64,000 bases of DNA, taken from contig NZ_VEGH01000013.1 of assembly GCF_007679345.1 (NCBI RefSeq), forward strand, positions 62,001 through 126,000, in the 5' to 3' direction. The position numbers and the translations under genes were made by a program. A model generated the notes under the pieces. It searched no databases. It had not been told where the DNA came from and was given only the letters and a program-made list of their open reading frames with translations. Source of the DNA: Cellulosimicrobium cellulans. Its GTDB lineage: Bacteria; Actinomycetota; Actinomycetes; Actinomycetales; Cellulomonadaceae. Of this stretch, positions 35,239 to 43,931 are shown in pieces (position 1 is the first letter of the stretch; every line of letters starts with the position of its first letter).

Positions 35239-37140
35239 TCAGTCCTCGCGGTCCCACGCCGGGGAGATGCCCCGGGCGTACTGGATGTCGTCGTTGCTCA
35301 CGCCGGCGGCGACCATCGGCCACACCATCGAGTCGCGCGACACCGTGAAGTCCACGACGACGGGCTGGTCGTCGATCTCCATCGCGCGCTTGATCGTGGC
35401 GTCCACGTCCGCGGTGGTCTCGCAGCGCAGGCCGACCGCGCCGTAGGCGTCGGCGAGCTTCACGAAGTCGGGGACGTGGATGGTGCCGTGGCCGGTGTGC
35501 AGGTCGGTGTTCGAGTACCGGGACTCGTAGAACAGCGTCTGCCACTGCCGGACCATGCCCAGCGAGGAGTTGTTGATCACCGCGACCTTGATCGGGATCT
35601 CGTTGATCGTGCAGGTGGCGAGCTCCTGGTTGGTCATCTGGAAGCAGCCGTCGCCGTCGATCGCCCACACGGTGCGGTCGGGCTGGCCGACCTTCGCGCC
35701 CATCGCCGCGGGCACCGAGAAGCCCATGGTCCCGAGGCCGCCGGAGTTCAGCCAGGAGTTCGGCCGCTGGTACTTGATGAACTGCGCGGCCCACATCTGG
35801 TGCTGGCCGACGCCCGACACGAAGATCGACTCCGGCCCGGACAGCTCGCCGATCCGGGAGATCACGTGCTGCGGCGCGAGGTGGCCGTCGGTCGGCTCGT
35901 CGTAGCCCAGCGGGAACGTCTCCCGCCAGGAGTCGATCTGCTGCCACCAGGCCTCGAGGTCCGGCTTGCCGTGCTGCACCTGCTCGCGGGCGAGCTCGGG
36001 CAGCAGGTCCGCGATGACCTCGCGCAGGTCGCCGACGATCGGCACGTCCGCCGCGCGGTTCTTGCCGATCTCCGCGGGGTCGATGTCGGCGTGCACGATC
36101 GTGGCGTTCGGCGCGAACGACGACAGCTTGCCGGTCACCCGGTCGTCGAACCGCGCGCCGAGCGCCACGACCAGGTCGGCCTTCTGCAGCGCGGCGACCG
36201 CGGCCACCGTGCCGTGCATGCCGGGCATGCCGAGGTGCTGCGGGTGCGTGTCGGGCAGCGCGCCGCGGGCCATCAGCGTGGTGACCACGGCGGCGCCGGA
36301 CTCGTCGACCAGGCGGCGCAGCTCGGCGGACGCACCGGAGCGGATCACGCCGCCGCCGACCATCAGCACGGGGCGGCGGGCCGTCGCCAGCAGCCGGGCC
36401 GCCTCGCGGATCTGCTTGCCGTGCGGCTTGGTCACCGGGTGGTAGCCCGGCAGGTCCAGCTGCTGCGGCCAGGTGAAGGTGGTGTCGGTCTGCATGGCCG
36501 ACTTGGCGATGTCCACGAGCACCGGGCCCGGGCGGCCGGTCGACGCGATGTGGAACGCCTCGGCGATCGTCCGCGGGATGTCGTCCGGGTCGGTCACCAG
36601 GAAGTTGTGCTTGGTGATCGGCAGCGTGATGCCGACGATGTCGGCCTCCTGGAACGCGTCCGTGCCGATCAGCGACGCGCCGACCTGGCCCGTGATCGCG
36701 ACCAGCGGGATCGAGTCCATGTTCGCGTCGGCGATCGGGGTCACCAGGTTGGTCGCGCCGGGGCCGGACGTCGCCATCGTGACGCCGACCTTGCCGGTCG
36801 CCTGGGCGTAGCCGGTCGCCGCGTGGCCGCCGCCCTGCTCGTGCCGCACGAGGATGTGCCGGAGCCGGGTGGAGTCCATCAGCGGGTCGTACGTCGGCAG
36901 GATCGCGCCGCCGGGGATGCCGAAGACGACCTCGGCGCCGGCCTCCTCGAGCGAGCGGACGATCGACTTCGCGCCGGTGACCTGCTCGGTGACGACGGGG
37001 CGGGGGCGGGCGGCGGGAGCGGCGTCGCGGGCGGCGGTCGGCTCGGCGAGTCGCGCGGGCTCGCGCGGCTCGGGCGCGCCGGCGGGCGCTGCGGGCGTGG
37101 CCGGCCTGCGGGGCGGTGCCGGGTGGGGGCCCTGGACCAT
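35239..37140 (-). CDS. ilvB: Acetolactate synthase catalytic subunit
   Basis: A 633-residue TPP enzyme. Catalytic Glu in [23 protein letters not shown]/central domain with [10 protein letters not shown], and the TPP-Mg motif in [15 protein letters not shown] with NN in [12 protein letters not shown]. The first ~50 residues are a Pro/Ala-rich extension without family similarity. ATG at 37140 has GGAG 8 nt upstream. It forms acetolactate or acetohydroxybutyrate and is preceded by its own attenuator. Confidence 0.97.
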   Translation of the reverse strand: MVQGPHPAPPRRPATPAAPAGAPEPREPARLAEPTAARDAAPAARPRPVVTEQVTGAKSIVRSLEEAGAEVVFGIPGGAILPTYDPLMDSTRLRHILVRHEQGGGHAATGYAQATGKVGVTMATSGPGATNLVTPIADANMDSIPLVAITGQVGASLIGTDAFQEADIVGITLPITKHNFLVTDPDDIPRTIAEAFHIASTGRPGPVLVDIAKSAMQTDTTFTWPQQLDLPGYHPVTKPHGKQIREAARLLATARRPVLMVGGGVIRSGASAELRRLVDESGAAVVTTLMARGALPDTHPQHLGMPGMHGTVAAVAALQKADLVVALGARFDDRVTGKLSSFAPNATIVHADIDPAEIGKNRAADVPIVGDLREVIADLLPELAREQVQHGKPDLEAWWQQIDSWRETFPLGYDEPTDGHLAPQHVISRIGELSGPESIFVSGVGQHQMWAAQFIKYQRPNSWLNSGGLGTMGFSVPAAMGAKVGQPDRTVWAIDGDGCFQMTNQELATCTINEIPIKVAVINNSSLGMVRQWQTLFYESRYSNTDLHTGHGTIHVPDFVKLADAYGAVGLRCETTADVDATIKRAMEIDDQPVVVDFTVSRDSMVWPMVAAGVSNDDIQYARGISPAWDRED

Positions 37141-37227
37141 CGGTGTCTCCTGCGTCTGTGCGGGTGGAGCGGTGCTGCTGCGGCGGCCGGGGGCCGCGTG
37201 GTGCCGCGCGGTGGGGCTGCGTCGGCA

Positions 37228-37262
37228 CGAAAAAACCCCCCGGGCCCGAGTGCCGGGCGGAT
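37228..37262 (-). terminator. ilvB attenuator terminator
   Basis: Minus-strand CCGCCCGGCACTCGGGC followed by CCGGGGGG and six T (37235-37230) forms an intrinsic terminator between the leader peptide and ilvB. The GC-rich arms can pair in more than one way (CCCGG with CCGGG). The gene-free interval 37141-37508 holds this attenuator, the leader peptide, its promoter and, from 37495, the promoter of the divergent lipoprotein gene. Confidence 0.85.
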
Positions 37263-37301
37263 CGAGGGGTGCGCGCGCTGACGAGCCTTCCGTGCGTGGC
37301 T

Positions 37302-37349
37302 CTAGCCGGCGCGCCCGGGAAGTACTACGAGGAGGAGGTTCGTCCGCAT
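37302..37349 (-). CDS. Branched-chain leader peptide of ilvBNC
   Basis: Fifteen codons, [15 protein letters not shown], then TAG. The run Leu-Leu-Leu-Val-Val-Leu is the classical control region of an ilv leader. A -10 box TAGTGT is 8 nt before the ATG, which suggests a leaderless start. The terminator begins about 40 nt after the stop. Confidence 0.88.
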   Translation of the reverse strand: MRTNLLLVVLPGRAG

Positions 37350-37508
37350 GCCACAGGACACTACGCCCCGGCCGGTCGGGTGTCACGCCCGGCCGAGGCC
37401 GTCTCACATCGTGGTCCACGGGTCCACCAGGTGATCGGTACCGACTCGTGACCCGCCGCGTCCCGCGCCTCCCGCCCGCGCGCGCCCCGCGCTCCTAGCC
37501 TCGGTGCC

Positions 37509-38174
37509 ATGACCCGCACCCGCACGTCCGCCCGCCGCCCGCTGCTCGCGGGCTCCGCCGTCGCGCTGCTCGCCCTGGTCGCCGCGTGCGGCGGCACGGA
37601 CGACGCACCCACCGGCGACGCGTCCACCACCGCCGCCCCGCCTGCCACGACCTCCCCCGCGACGACGCCGTCGCCGACCGCCACCGCCACGGGCGACGCG
37701 ACGGACGCGGACGCCGACGCCGCGGCGCCCGCGTTCCCGGGCGACACCGCCGCCGACACCGCCGACGCCTCCGCCGACGCGGCGCTCACCGTCACCGACG
37801 TCCGCGTCGGCCACCACGACGGCTACGACCGGGTCGTCTTCGAGCTCGGCGGCACCGGGACCCCGGGCTGGCGGGTCGAGTACGTGGATGCGGCCGTCGA
37901 GGACCCGACGGGCGAGACCGTCGACGTCGCCGGCGACAGCCCGCTGCAGGTCGTCCTCACCGGCACCGCCTACCCGACCGACACCGGCCTGACCGAGTTC
38001 CCGCTGCGGCAGCCGGTCACCGCCGCCGGCACCACCGCGGTCACCGAGGCCGTGCTGCTGGGCACCTTCGAGGCGCAGACCCAGGCGTTCGTGGGCGTGA
38101 CCGGCGAGCCGCGCCCGTTCCGGGCCTACCTGCTCCCCGACCCGGTGCGGGTGGTGGTCGACGTCCAGCAGTGA
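37509..38174 (+). CDS. Secreted lipoprotein with AMIN-like domain
   Basis: A 221-residue lipoprotein. Signal peptide with lipobox LVAAC, lipid Cys at residue 27, then ~55 residues rich in Thr, Ala, Asp and Pro (surface stalk), and a ~125-residue beta domain (VTDVRVGHHDGYDRVVFELGG, VEYVDAAVEDPTG, RPFRAYLLPDPVRVVVDV) of the AMIN-like type. AMIN-like domains are thought to bind the cell wall. The ATG at 37509 follows TAGCCT by 7 nt. It ends convergently 12 nt from the alpha-glucosidase gene. Confidence 0.82.
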   Translation: MTRTRTSARRPLLAGSAVALLALVAACGGTDDAPTGDASTTAAPPATTSPATTPSPTATATGDATDADADAAAPAFPGDTAADTADASADAALTVTDVRVGHHDGYDRVVFELGGTGTPGWRVEYVDAAVEDPTGETVDVAGDSPLQVVLTGTAYPTDTGLTEFPLRQPVTAAGTTAVTEAVLLGTFEAQTQAFVGVTGEPRPFRAYLLPDPVRVVVDVQQ

Positions 38175-38186
38175 CGCCGGAGGTGG

Positions 38187-39908
38187 TCAGCGCCGGCGCA
38201 CCACCCGCGCCTCCCACGGCCGCAGCGTCGTCGGCTCCCCGGCGTCGGCGTGCGTCCCGAGCACAAGGTCGCCCCAGCCGCCGTCGTCCGCGAGCGGCCA
38301 GGCGTCCCCGAGGTCGACGACCCGCTCCTCCCCCGACACGTTGACGACGACCAGCAGCGCGTCCCCGTCGAGCTCCCGGGTGTAGGCGTAGACCTGCTCG
38401 TCCTCGGGCAGCAGCATCGTGAAGTCGCCGAGCGCGACCACCGGGTCGGTGTGCCGGAGCTCGATCAGCCGGCGGTGGTGGTGGAACACCGAGTCCGGGT
38501 CGGCGCGCTCGGCGGCCGCGTTGACCTCGACGTGGTTCGGGTTCACCGCGAGCCACGGGGTGCCCGTCGTGAACCCGGCCTGCGGCGAGTCGTCCCACTG
38601 GACGGGCGTGCGCGCGTTGTCCCGGCTCATCGCCGCGAGACCCGCGAGCAGCTGCTCGTCGGTGGCCGACGCGAGCGTCCGGGCCTGGGCGACGTGGTTG
38701 ACCGACTCGATGTCCCGGTACTGGTCGAACCGCGTGAAGTGCGCGTTCGTCATCCCGAGCTCCTCGCCCTGGTAGACGTACGGCGTCCCGCGATGCAGGT
38801 GCAGCAGCGTGGCGAGCGCCTTCGCCGACTCCCGGCGGTGCTTCCCGTCGTCGCCGAACCGGGACACCACCCGCGGCTGGTCGTGGTTGTCCCAGTACAG
38901 GCTGTTCCACCCGGTCTCGGCCAGCCCCGCCTGCCAGCGCCCGAAGGTCGCCTTGAGGTCGGTCAGCCGCAGCGGCTTCGGGTCGAACTTGCCGCCCGGG
39001 CCGTGGTCGAGGCCGACGTGCTCGAACTGGAACACCATGTCGACCTCGCGCCGGGCCGGGTCGGTGTACTTCCGGGCCTCCTCCAGCGTGACGCCCGGCG
39101 TCTCCCCCACGGTGAGCAGCCGGTCGGCGCGGCCCTCGAACACCTCGCGGTGCATCTCCTGCAGGTACTCGTGCACCCGCGGGCCGTCCGTGTAGTGCGC
39201 GCTGCCGTCGCCCCACACCCCGGCGATCACCGGCCCGTCCGGCAGCGCGGTGTCCTTGGAGATGAGGTTGATGACGTCCATCCGGAAGCCGTCGACCCCG
39301 CGGTCCAGCCACCAGCGCATCATCGCGTAGACGGCCTGCCGGACCTCCGGGTTCTCCCAGTTGAGGTCCGGCTGCTTCCGGCTGAACAGGTGCAGGTAGT
39401 ACTCCCCCGACGCCTCGTCCAGCTCCCAGGTCGAGCCGGAGAAGAACGAGTGCCAGTTGGTCGGCTCCGCGCCGGGCTGCCCCGGCGCCATGCCGGCGCG
39501 CGGGGGCCGCCACCAGTACCAGTCGCGCTTCGGGCTGTCCGGGCCGCTGCGGCTCTCGGTGAACCACGGGTGCTCGTCGGACGTGTGGTTCACCACCAGG
39601 TCCATGAGCAGCTTCATGCCCCGCTCGTGCAGCGCGGCGATGAGCTCGTCCAGGTCCGCGAGCGTGCCGAACGACGGGTCGACGTCCTGGTAGTCGCTGA
39701 TGTCGTAGCCGTTGTCGTCCTGCGGCGAGCGGTAGATCGGCGACAGCCACACCACGTCGACGCCGAGGGCGCTCAGGTGGTCCAGGCGGGAGATGATCCC
39801 GCGCAGGTCGCCGACGCCGTCGCCGTCGGAGTCCTGGAACGACCTGGGGTAGATCTGGTAGACGACGGCTCGGGTCCACCACGGTGCGTCTTCGACGGTC
39901 CATGCCAT
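38187..39908 (-). CDS. GH13 alpha-glucosidase / oligo-1,6-glucosidase type
   Basis: A 573-residue enzyme with the four GH13 regions: DLVVNHTSDEHPW, nucleophile Asp in GVDGFRMDVINLIS, acid/base Glu in LLTVGETPGV and WDNHDQPRVVSRFG. QIYPRSFQDSDGDGVGDLRGI and NGYDISDYQDVDP are typical of cytoplasmic alpha-glucosidases acting on short alpha-1,4 or alpha-1,6 oligosaccharides. No signal peptide. A CAGGGT box 6 nt before the ATG suggests a leaderless message. Monocistronic. Confidence 0.9.
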   Translation of the reverse strand: MAWTVEDAPWWTRAVVYQIYPRSFQDSDGDGVGDLRGIISRLDHLSALGVDVVWLSPIYRSPQDDNGYDISDYQDVDPSFGTLADLDELIAALHERGMKLLMDLVVNHTSDEHPWFTESRSGPDSPKRDWYWWRPPRAGMAPGQPGAEPTNWHSFFSGSTWELDEASGEYYLHLFSRKQPDLNWENPEVRQAVYAMMRWWLDRGVDGFRMDVINLISKDTALPDGPVIAGVWGDGSAHYTDGPRVHEYLQEMHREVFEGRADRLLTVGETPGVTLEEARKYTDPARREVDMVFQFEHVGLDHGPGGKFDPKPLRLTDLKATFGRWQAGLAETGWNSLYWDNHDQPRVVSRFGDDGKHRRESAKALATLLHLHRGTPYVYQGEELGMTNAHFTRFDQYRDIESVNHVAQARTLASATDEQLLAGLAAMSRDNARTPVQWDDSPQAGFTTGTPWLAVNPNHVEVNAAAERADPDSVFHHHRRLIELRHTDPVVALGDFTMLLPEDEQVYAYTRELDGDALLVVVNVSGEERVVDLGDAWPLADDGGWGDLVLGTHADAGEPTTLRPWEARVVRRR

Positions 39909-39949
39909 GCGCCCACCCTGGCATGCGGCGCGGTGGGGCGCAGCCGACG

Positions 39950-41029
39950 TCAGTCGACGTCGCGGTGCCGGAACATCAGGCCGCCGAGGACCACCAGGAC
40001 GACCGTCACCACCCCGAGCAGCACCCCGCCGTGCAGCATCGACACGCTCCGCTCGGCCGTGCACATCCCGGCCTGCGGGACGCCGTCGAGCGGCGCGCAC
40101 GGCACCGTGACCCAGTACGTCAGGCCGCCCTCCAGCCAGGCGAGCAGCGACGAGCGCACCGTCCAGGGGGACAGCGCCGGGTGCAGGCCGGCCAGCACGC
40201 CGTCGACGAGCAGCAGCCAGCCGATGCCGACGCCGAGCGCTCCCGCCGCGCTGCGCAGCAGGAAGCCGAGCGCCGCGCCGACCGCCCCGAGCGCCGCGGC
40301 GGCCGCCAGCGCCCGGAGCGCCTGCCACCCGAGGGCGGTCCACCACGCGGCGGTGAGCTCGCCGACCGCGTCGTGCACGCTCGCCGCGACCCACGCGCCG
40401 CCGACCGTGAGCGCGAGCGCCACCGCCGTCGGCACCAGCACGCCGGCCGCGGCGACCGTGACCTTGCTCGCGTAGACCCGACCGCGCCGGGGGACGAACG
40501 TGAGCCAGGTCCCCAGAGCCCCGGTGCCGATCTCGGCCGTCACGAACGTGACACCGGACGCGAAGGCGAGCAGGAGCAGGAAGGTCGTCACCCCCGACGC
40601 CCAGGTGGGGCCCGAGTCCGCGAGGGTCGGCTGGGGCGGCAGGTACGCCTCGAGGCGGGGCTCCTGGTCGTCGCAGCGCCAGTCCGCCCCGGGGTCCGTC
40701 TCCTGCGCGAGGGCCTCGCCCTCGCGGCAGTCGGCGACGTACTGCTCGCCGTTCTCGGCCCAGTCCTCCTGGGCGAAGGCGTACTGCTGCTCCGCCTCCG
40801 CGATCGCGCGCTCCGACGGGGGCCGGGCCGCGGCGAACACGCTCGCGACGACCACGAGCGCCGCGACCACCGCGAGCAGGGCCAGCCACCGGATGGCGGC
40901 GCGGTACCGGAACCGGCGGGCCTCGACGCGCACCAGGCCGGCTCGGGGACGGCGGGCGCCGGCCGGGTCGGCGGCGGGGCCGGCAGAGCGCGCGTCCGGG
41001 CGCCGGGCGGTGCCCTGAGCGGCGCTCAT
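39950..41029 (-). CDS. ABC-2 type exporter permease with large first external loop
   Basis: A 359-residue membrane protein. After TM1 (WLALLAVVAALVVVASVFAA, about 48-67) there is a ~80-residue loop rich in Glu, Asp and Gln with two Cys (VADCREGE, DWRCDDQE) that could form a disulfide. Five more TM segments follow, including FVTAEIGTGALGTWLTFVPRRGRVYASK, the ABC-2 coupling-helix pattern. ATG at 41029 overlaps the ATPase stop (ATGA). Substrate unknown. Confidence 0.82.
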   Translation of the reverse strand: MSAAQGTARRPDARSAGPAADPAGARRPRAGLVRVEARRFRYRAAIRWLALLAVVAALVVVASVFAAARPPSERAIAEAEQQYAFAQEDWAENGEQYVADCREGEALAQETDPGADWRCDDQEPRLEAYLPPQPTLADSGPTWASGVTTFLLLLAFASGVTFVTAEIGTGALGTWLTFVPRRGRVYASKVTVAAAGVLVPTAVALALTVGGAWVAASVHDAVGELTAAWWTALGWQALRALAAAAALGAVGAALGFLLRSAAGALGVGIGWLLLVDGVLAGLHPALSPWTVRSSLLAWLEGGLTYWVTVPCAPLDGVPQAGMCTAERSVSMLHGGVLLGVVTVVLVVLGGLMFRHRDVD

Positions 41030-42021
41030 GCGCGCACCCGCCGGCCGTGCGGCGCCGGCCGGCCCTGGTGCGAGGCGGCGGTGCCGTCCTCGCCCGTCCC
41101 GGTCAGCGCGAGGAACACCTGCTCCAGGTCGGCGCGACCCGGCGCGAGCTCGTGCAGGTACAGCCCGCGGTCGGCCAGCGCCCGCGTGATCTCCGCCGGC
41201 GCGGCGCCGGCGACGAGCAGCCCGCCCGCGCCGTCGGGCCGCACCGCCCAGCCGCGCTCGCCGAGCACCGCCGCGGCCTCCGCCGGACGCTCCACGCCCA
41301 CGCGGGTCTCCCCCGCGCCTGCCGCGGCCAGCAGGTCCTCGACCCGGCCGCCCGCGACGAGGCGGCCCTGCGTCACGATCGACACCGTGTCGGCCACCTG
41401 CTGCACCTCCGCGAGGATGTGGCTCGACACCAGCACGGTCTTCCCGGCAGCCGCGAGGTCCCGCATCGTCTGCCGCACCTCGTGGATGCCGGCCGGGTCC
41501 AGGCCGTTCGTGGGCTCGTCGAAGATGACCAGCTCGGGGTCCTTGAGCAGCGTGGACGCGATCGCCAGCCGCTGCTTCATGCCGAGCGAGTAGGTGCGGA
41601 ACGCGCTCGACGCCCGGTCCGCGAGTCCGACGTCGGCGAGCACCCGGTCGACCTGGGCGGCGGGTGCCCCGATCGCCGCGGCGAGCAGCTCGAGGTTCCG
41701 CCGCCCGGAGAACGCCGGGAAGAACTTCGGCGACTCGACGATCGCACCGACCCGGGCGACGACCTCGGGCAGCGCCGCGGGGACGGGGCGGTCGAGCACG
41801 CGCACGACGCCCGAGTCCGGTCGGATGAGCCCGAGCAGCATCCGGATCGTCGTCGTCTTGCCCGCCCCGTTCGGACCGAGGAACCCGTGCACGCCGCCGA
41901 GCGGCACGTCCAGGTCGAGCCCGCCCACCGCGACGACCTGCCGGCCCCGGTGCCGGTAGGTCTTCCGCAGGCTGCGGGTGCTCACGGCGGTGGTCCCCGC
42001 CGGCGCCGGCTCCGTCGTCAC
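41026..42021 (-). CDS. ABC exporter ATPase (CcmA-type)
   Basis: A 331-residue ATPase: Walker A GPNGAGKTTTIRMLLGLI, signature YSLGMKQRLAIASTLL, Walker B LVIFDEPTNGLDP, switch His in VLVSSHILAEVQQ. The C-terminal extension has a degenerate dimerisation region. GTG at 42021 follows GGGGGGCGAGC. A 12-bp hairpin lies in its 5' UTR after TAGGGT (complement of 42068-42073). It energises the ABC-2 permease downstream. Confidence 0.88.
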   Translation of the reverse strand: MTTEPAPAGTTAVSTRSLRKTYRHRGRQVVAVGGLDLDVPLGGVHGFLGPNGAGKTTTIRMLLGLIRPDSGVVRVLDRPVPAALPEVVARVGAIVESPKFFPAFSGRRNLELLAAAIGAPAAQVDRVLADVGLADRASSAFRTYSLGMKQRLAIASTLLKDPELVIFDEPTNGLDPAGIHEVRQTMRDLAAAGKTVLVSSHILAEVQQVADTVSIVTQGRLVAGGRVEDLLAAAGAGETRVGVERPAEAAAVLGERGWAVRPDGAGGLLVAGAAPAEITRALADRGLYLHELAPGRADLEQVFLALTGTGEDGTAASHQGRPAPHGRRVRA

Positions 42022-42032
42022 GCTCGCCCCCC

Positions 42033-42069
42033 GTCGCGTCGGGGCACCCGTCCGGTACCCCGACGCGAC
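42033..42069 (-). promoter_or_regulatory. 12-bp perfect dyad in the 5' UTR of the ABC exporter operon
   Basis: Arms GTCGCGTCGGGG (42033-42044) and CCCCGACGCGAC (42058-42069) pair perfectly around a 13-nt loop. A -10 box TAGGGT abuts the upstream arm, so the dyad lies at the start of the transcript, 12 nt before the GTG. It could be a repressor operator or an RNA hairpin close to the ribosome site. No partner regulator is encoded next to it. Confidence 0.6.
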
Positions 42070-42113
42070 CCTAGCGGGCGGGCCGGGTCCGGCGGAGGCG
42101 TTCGCGCAGATCA

Positions 42114-42135
42114 GGCCCGCCGGCTCCGGCGGGCC
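42114..42135 (-). terminator. Hairpin directly after the ilvD stop codon
   Basis: A perfect 10-bp stem GGCCCGCCGG-CT-CCGGCGGGCC touches the stop codon. No T-run follows, so it is either a GC-only actinobacterial terminator or an mRNA 3' stabiliser. Confidence 0.65.
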
Positions 42136-43851
42136 TCAGATCAGCACCGCCCCCGTCGACGCCGACTGCACGAGCTTCGCGTACTTGGCGAGCACACCCC
42201 GCGTGTACCGCGGGGGCAGCGGCGCCCACCCGACCCGGCGGGCGGCGAGCTCCTCCTCGGGCACCAGCAGGTCGAGCGTCGCGTTCGCGACGTCCAGCCG
42301 GATCCGGTCGCCGTCCCGCACGAACGCGATCGGGCCCGCGTCCACGGCCTCGGGCGCGACGTGCCCGACGCACAGGCCCGTGGTGCCCCCGGAGAACCTG
42401 CCGTCGGTGAGCAGCAGCACGTCCTTGCCCAGCCCGGCGCCCTTGATCGCGCCCGTGATCGCCAGCATCTCGCGCATGCCCGGGCCGCCCTTGGGGCCCT
42501 CGTACCGGATGACCACGACGTCGCCCGCCTGGATGGTGCCGTCCTCCAGCGCGTCCAGGGCGGCCCGCTCGCGCTCGAACACCCGGGCGGTGCCCTCGAA
42601 CACGTCGGTGTCGAAGCCCGCCGACTTCACGACGGCGCCCTCCGGGGCCAGCGACCCGTCGAGGATCGTGATGCCGCCGGTGTGGTGGATCGGGTTGTCC
42701 AGGGCGCGCAGGATCTTGCCGTCCGGGTCGGGCGGGGCGACGTCGGCGAGGTTCTCCGCGACCGTCTTCCCGGTGACGGTGAGGCAGTCGCCGTGGATCA
42801 GGCCCGCGTCCAGCAGCGCCTTCATGATGACCGGGACGCCGCCGATGCGGTCGACGTCCGCCATGACGTACCGGCCGAACGGCTTGAGGTCGCCCAGGTG
42901 CGGGACCTTCGCGGCGACGCGCTTGAAGTCGTCCAGCGTCAGGTCGACCTCGGCCTCGTGCGCGATCGCCAGCAGGTGCAGCACCGCGTTGGTCGAGCCG
43001 CCGAACGCCATGACCACCGCGATCGCGTTCTCGAACGCCTCCTTGGTCATGATCTGCCGCGCGGTGATGCCCTTGCGCAGCAGCTCGACGACGGCCTCGC
43101 CGGACCGCATCGCGAAGTTGTCCCGGCGGCGGTCCGCGCTCGGCGGGGCGGCGGAGCCCGGCAGCGACATGCCCATCGCCTCGGCCACCGACGCCATCGT
43201 GTTCGCGGTGTACATGCCGCCGCAGGCGCCCTCGCCGGGGCAGATGGCGCGCTCGATGCGGTCCAGGTCGCCCTTGCTCATCAGGCCGCGGGCGCACGCG
43301 CCGACCGCCTCGAACGCGTCGATCAGCGTGACGTCCTTCTCGGTGCCGTCCTCGAGCTTCACCCAGCCCGGCATGATCGAGCCCGCGTACAGGAACACGC
43401 TCGACAGGTCGAGGCGCGCGGCCGCCATCAGCATGCCCGGGAGCGACTTGTCGCAGCCGGCCAGCAGCACGGAGCCGTCCAGGCGCTCGGCCTGCATGAC
43501 GGTCTCGACGCTGTCCGCGATGATGTCGCGGCTCACCAGGGAGAAGTGCATGCCCTCGTGGCCCATCGAGATGCCGTCCGAGACGGAGATGGTGCCGAAC
43601 TCCAGCGGGTAGCCGCCGCCGGCGTGCACGCCGCTCTTGACCGCCTGCGCCAGCCGCTGCAGCGACAGGTTGCAGGGGGTGATCTCGTTCCAGGAGCTCG
43701 CGACGCCGATCTGGGGCTTCACCCAGTCCTCGTCGCCGAGCCCGACGGCGCGGAGCATGCCGCGCGACGCCGTGGCCTCGATGCCGTCGGTCACCTGCCG
43801 GGAGCGCGGCTTGATGTCGATGTCCGGGGTGTTCCCGCCCGTGGTCGTCAT
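42136..43851 (-). CDS. ilvD: Dihydroxy-acid dehydratase, short (571-residue, Mycobacterium-like) form
   Basis: A 571-residue IlvD/Edd protein with iron-sulfur ligands in [21 protein letters not shown] and [15 protein letters not shown], plus [19 protein letters not shown] and [13 protein letters not shown]. The [15 protein letters not shown] form is the type known to carry an oxygen-stable [2Fe-2S] cluster in mycobacteria. It dehydrates dihydroxy acids in Val, Leu and Ile synthesis. TAGAGT 6 nt before the ATG suggests a leaderless mRNA. A second, different ilvD lies 80 nt upstream. Confidence 0.93.
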   Translation of the reverse strand: MTTTGGNTPDIDIKPRSRQVTDGIEATASRGMLRAVGLGDEDWVKPQIGVASSWNEITPCNLSLQRLAQAVKSGVHAGGGYPLEFGTISVSDGISMGHEGMHFSLVSRDIIADSVETVMQAERLDGSVLLAGCDKSLPGMLMAAARLDLSSVFLYAGSIMPGWVKLEDGTEKDVTLIDAFEAVGACARGLMSKGDLDRIERAICPGEGACGGMYTANTMASVAEAMGMSLPGSAAPPSADRRRDNFAMRSGEAVVELLRKGITARQIMTKEAFENAIAVVMAFGGSTNAVLHLLAIAHEAEVDLTLDDFKRVAAKVPHLGDLKPFGRYVMADVDRIGGVPVIMKALLDAGLIHGDCLTVTGKTVAENLADVAPPDPDGKILRALDNPIHHTGGITILDGSLAPEGAVVKSAGFDTDVFEGTARVFERERAALDALEDGTIQAGDVVVIRYEGPKGGPGMREMLAITGAIKGAGLGKDVLLLTDGRFSGGTTGLCVGHVAPEAVDAGPIAFVRDGDRIRLDVANATLDLLVPEEELAARRVGWAPLPPRYTRGVLAKYAKLVQSASTGAVLI

Positions 43852-43931
43852 GAGCAGACTCTAGGCGCGCGAGGCGCGGCGCGCCCCTGACGTGCCGGGG
43901 CGCGCCGCGCGGCGCTCGGGTCGGGCTCGCG

